Shown piece after piece: positions 61,510 to 64,000 of a stretch of 64,000 nucleotides of DNA. Position 1 is the stretch's first letter, and each line of letters begins with the position of its first letter. The stretch lies in assembly GCA_037367405.1 (NCBI GenBank), contig JAZKJV010011400.1, positions 1,734,501 through 1,798,500 on the forward strand, in the 5' to 3' direction. The notes beneath the pieces were generated by a model. That model was given only the letters and a program-made list of their open reading frames with translations, was not told where the DNA came from and did no database searches. Both the position numbers and the translations under genes were made by a program. The stretch is from Ottelia alismoides (Eukaryota; Streptophyta; Magnoliopsida; Alismatales; Hydrocharitaceae).

Positions 61510-64000
61510 TCAGAAGGTTGCCGATCGCTTGCGTTTGGAGAGACTGACTAGTTCCTCGAGCGTCCAATCGGCTAGCGCCTGATCGATTGCTTGATGGTCC
61601 TTGGCCTCATGGTTGATTGGCGAGGATACCAAGGCTCCGATGGCCGTGGAATTGCTCTGCACCGACTTGGATTTGGGGCTGGAGGCGTTCTGGGTTGCAG
61701 GAAACGCCGGCGGCATTTGAGCCCAGACTTCGCGTCCGATCGTCGCCCCCACGGCTGTTAGCAGTATGCGGCCAAACTGAGACACGATCGATTTGGGCGC
61801 CGAGCTTGCCGGACCAGGGTTAATGTCCGCTTCTAACACAGTGCCACTGAAAGTACCGTTACTTGACCACAATTCGTCGCCCAAAACTCCGTTGTTAGCT
61901 GAGAAGTAGAGTCGACCATTGATGTTGACCAGCGACTGTGGGTTGCTGCTACCGATGCCTGGAAAGATATCGCGCACCAGGACAGTACCGCTGGCCGTGC
62001 CATCGGACCTCCAGAGTTCCGTACCTTGGGCTTCGGTGGTGGCACTGAATAATGCGCGGCCGCTAACATTGGTTATCGAAGTGGGATTGGAACCCTGAGG
62101 CCCAACGTTGATGTCTCTGACCAAAACGGTCGAAGCAACTGTCCCGGTGCTCCTCCAGAGTTCTCGTCCAGTGGCCATACTAAAGGCAGAGAAGAACAGC
62201 GTACTACCCACTGCGGTCAGATCAATTGGATACGAACCGCCGGGGCCTGGCTCGATATCGGCGAGCATGATGGTGCTACTGGCTGCGCCTGTGGAAGTCC
62301 AGATTTCGCGTCCATCAGTTGATGTCGTGGCGGAAAAGTAAACTCGGCTACCGTTCCTCGCCAGATCGCTGGGGTCCGATGAAGCCGGGCCGGGATTAAT
62401 GTCGCGGACCATAGCAGTCGAAGCCGCCGTTCCGCTACTTCTCCAGAGCTCAGTACCGTTCAGCCCATCGGTAGCCGAGAAGTAAACAGTCGCCCCAACG
62501 CTCAGCAAGCCCGTTGGATTGGAACTACTAGTGCCCGGATTGATATCTCGTACCAGGACCGTACCAGCTTGCGTGCCGTCGCTCTTCCATAGCTCTGTCC
62601 CTTGGCTGCTGGTGCTGGCGGCGAAGAAGAGCGTATTGCCAACGACTGTCAAATGCTGAGGACGGGATGAGCCGACACCGGGATTGATGTCTCGCACCAG
62701 CACTGTGCCTGCGAGCGTCCCGTCTGTTTTCCAGAGTTCGCTGCCAGATGCGCTATCTGGGGCTACAAAAAACAAGGTGCCATTTACGTTGGTCAAGTCG
62801 CGCACCGTCGAATAAAAACCGGTCTCGGGAAACGACTTGACCAGTAATGTCCCAGTCGAACCTCCGTCGGTTTTCCACAAGCCATTGCCCTGTCCGCTGG
62901 AGCTTCGAGCGACAAAGTAAAAGACACCGTTGACATTGACCAACCCCGAGTCATTTAGGTTGTCGATGCTATCGGAGGTCTCGGCACCGGCACTAGTCAC
63001 GATAGTGGTTCCTGCGCTTGTACCGGTGCTGAGCCATAAGCGCCGCGGATTGCCCGGCGAGTTAGACGCCGCTGTAAACAGCAACTTGCCGTCCACCGTC
63101 GCCAGAGGTCTGAATGGTCTGCTGACCGGTATGGATCCTTCACTGCCGGGCAGTATATCGCGAACCATCACAGTGCCTGCTGCGCTGCCAGAGCTCCTCC
63201 AAAGTTCGGCGCCATTAACGCCGTCGTCCGCTTGAAAGTAAACGGTGTTCCCGATGACTTGCAGAGAATTCAAATAGCTACCCCGGGAGCCAGGACGGAT
63301 GTCCCGGATCTGGATCGTTCCAGCAGTGGTACCGTTGCTGCGCCACAATTCAGTACCGCCTGGGCCAGTAGCGGCGAAGTACAGCAGGCCTCCAGCGCTG
63401 ACGAATTGGTCTGGATTGGAGCCGGCGGTTCCTGGCAGGATGTCGCGAACCAAGACCGTCCCGCCCGAGGTGCCATCGCTCTTCCAGAGTTCATTGCCAG
63501 TGGTGCCACTGTTGGCTGAAAAATAGAGGGTGCTACCAAGAGCAAACATGGCTTGAATGCTGGAACCGTCTGTTCCCGGCGCGATATCCCGAACAAGCGA
63601 AGTGGTCGCGCTGGTTCCACCTGACTTCCAGAGCTCTTCGCCTTGACCGGGTGTACTGGCTGCGAAGTAGAGCGTGCCATTGACGTTGGTCAGAGCTCTG
63701 GGTGACGAGGAAGCCGGGCCGGGCTGAATGTCCCGCACCAACACGGTCGACGCGGCCGTTCCATTGCTCTTGAACAGTTCGCGGCCTTGGCTGGTATTGG
63801 CTGTGAAGTAGAGCGTATTTCCAACAGCCGTTAAGTTTTGCGGATAGGACGAGTCTTCACCGGGTGCCAGATCGCGCACGATCACCGTACCGGCTGCAGT
63901 CCCGTCGCTCTTCCAAAGCTCATAGCCTGTGCCAGTTCGAAAGGCCGTGAAGTATAGCGTTCCAGCAACGTTTACCAGGTCGTAAGGACTGGAACCGGTA
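61510..64000 (-). CDS. ELWxxDGT-repeat protein, C-terminal part (start beyond window)
   Basis: Open from the stop at 61510 to the window edge (about 830 residues visible). At least 15 tandem units of about 48 aa, each with an ELWKSDGT-like motif, TVLVRDI-PG and VGNTLYFSA; examples TELWRSNGTTAGT, NELWKSDGTSGGT, DELWSSNGTFSGT. This is the ELWxxDGT repeat of large secreted bacterial proteins, thought to form beta-propellers. After the last repeat is a Ser/Pro/Asn-rich linker and a C-terminal helix (DQALADWTLEELVSLSKRKR). The start and any export signal lie beyond 64000. Internal ATG at 63883-63885 is not the start. Likely exported; function unknown. Confidence 0.88.
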   Translation of the reverse strand, partial: TGSSPYDLVNVAGTLYFTAFRTGTGYELWKSDGTAAGTVIVRDLAPGEDSSYPQNLTAVGNTLYFTANTSQGRELFKSNGTAASTVLVRDIQPGPASSSPRALTNVNGTLYFAASTPGQGEELWKSGGTSATTSLVRDIAPGTDGSSIQAMFALGSTLYFSANSGTTGNELWKSDGTSGGTVLVRDILPGTAGSNPDQFVSAGGLLYFAATGPGGTELWRSNGTTAGTIQIRDIRPGSRGSYLNSLQVIGNTVYFQADDGVNGAELWRSSGSAAGTVMVRDILPGSEGSIPVSRPFRPLATVDGKLLFTAASNSPGNPRRLWLSTGTSAGTTIVTSAGAETSDSIDNLNDSGLVNVNGVFYFVARSSSGQGNGLWKTDGGSTGTLLVKSFPETGFYSTVRDLTNVNGTLFFVAPDSASGSELWKTDGTLAGTVLVRDINPGVGSSRPQHLTVVGNTLFFAASTSSQGTELWKSDGTQAGTVLVRDINPGTSSSNPTGLLSVGATVYFSATDGLNGTELWRSSGTAASTAMVRDINPGPASSDPSDLARNGSRVYFSATTSTDGREIWTSTGAASSTIMLADIEPGPGGSYPIDLTAVGSTLFFSAFSMATGRELWRSTGTVASTVLVRDINVGPQGSNPTSITNVSGRALFSATTEAQGTELWRSDGTASGTVLVRDIFPGIGSSNPQSLVNINGRLYFSANNGVLGDELWSSNGTFSGTVLEADINPGPASSAPKSIVSQFGRILLTAVGATIGREVWAQMPPAFPATQNASSPKSKSVQSNSTAIGALVSSPINHEAKDHQAIDQALADWTLEELVSLSKRKRSATF

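Noticed and set aside
1..64000. Insertion sequence or prophage
   Set aside because: No transposase, integrase or phage structural gene, and no long terminal inverted repeats, were found.

Overview
The window looks like chromosomal DNA from a planctomycete, most likely a Pirellulaceae relative (Rhodopirellula, Blastopirellula or Pirellula type). Five N-termini carry the planctomycete LEPR-XLL export motif. There are two giant secreted proteins (4862 and 2800 aa), dockerin and cohesin-like modules, ELWxxDGT repeats, a BBP7-type barrel protein and a PVC-type heme-binding dehydrogenase-like protein. Moderately high GC, few strong Shine-Dalgarno sites and many small intergenic repeats fit that view. 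Assignment is from families and motifs only; no rRNA is present.

Layout. 1-15.3 kb: a truncated LEPR-XLL protein and, upstream of it on the same (-) strand, a 4862-aa mosaic surface protein (pre-peptidase C-terminal domains, VWA, beta-helix, GEVED, dockerin). 15.7-18.3 kb: metallophosphoesterase, a membrane-anchored hypothetical protein, a YihY/BrkB membrane protein. 18.4-21.4 kb: ECF sigma factor, candidate anti-sigma membrane protein and a secreted PDZ protein. 21.5-27.7 kb: secreted aldose epimerase, M50 metalloprotease, PP2C phosphatase, PfkB kinase and a transglutaminase-like lipoprotein. 27.9-29.9 kb: a conserved-looking hypothetical protein, a Fur-family regulator and a FlgM-like anti-sigma-28 factor. 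30.4-34.9 kb: translation genes rpmE, prfA, prmC (prfA/prmC overlap by 4 nt) and glycyl-tRNA synthetase. 35.0-49.1 kb: envelope region with a BBP7 barrel, a 2800-aa cadherin-repeat/dockerin protein, two small cohesin-like LEPR-XLL proteins transcribed divergently from it, and a DUF481 outer-membrane protein coupled to a small hypothetical. 49.5-57.9 kb: PVC heme-binding dehydrogenase-like protein, glutathione peroxidase, a TPR protein, a DUF2752 protein, an alpha/beta hydrolase, then SRP RNA on the opposite strand. 58.0-64 kb: an Arg/Pro/Glu-rich disordered protein, a broken GH43-like gene, an FAD-dependent oxidoreductase and a truncated ELWxxDGT-repeat protein.

How parts may work together. 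The most coherent theme is a secreted adhesive or matrix system: LEPR-XLL proteins carrying dockerins and cohesin-like modules lie on both sides of one divergent intergenic region, with outer-membrane barrels alongside. A second theme is envelope signalling (ECF sigma, membrane partner, PDZ protein; nearby M50 protease and PP2C phosphatase). Between genes sits a family of short palindromes flanked by GTAG/CTAC, often as inverted pairs, which match the general design of REP/BIME elements mobilised by REP-associated tyrosine transposases; no such transposase is in the window. The 2800-aa gene holds a 1191-bp higher-order repeat from recent tandem duplication of four-module blocks.
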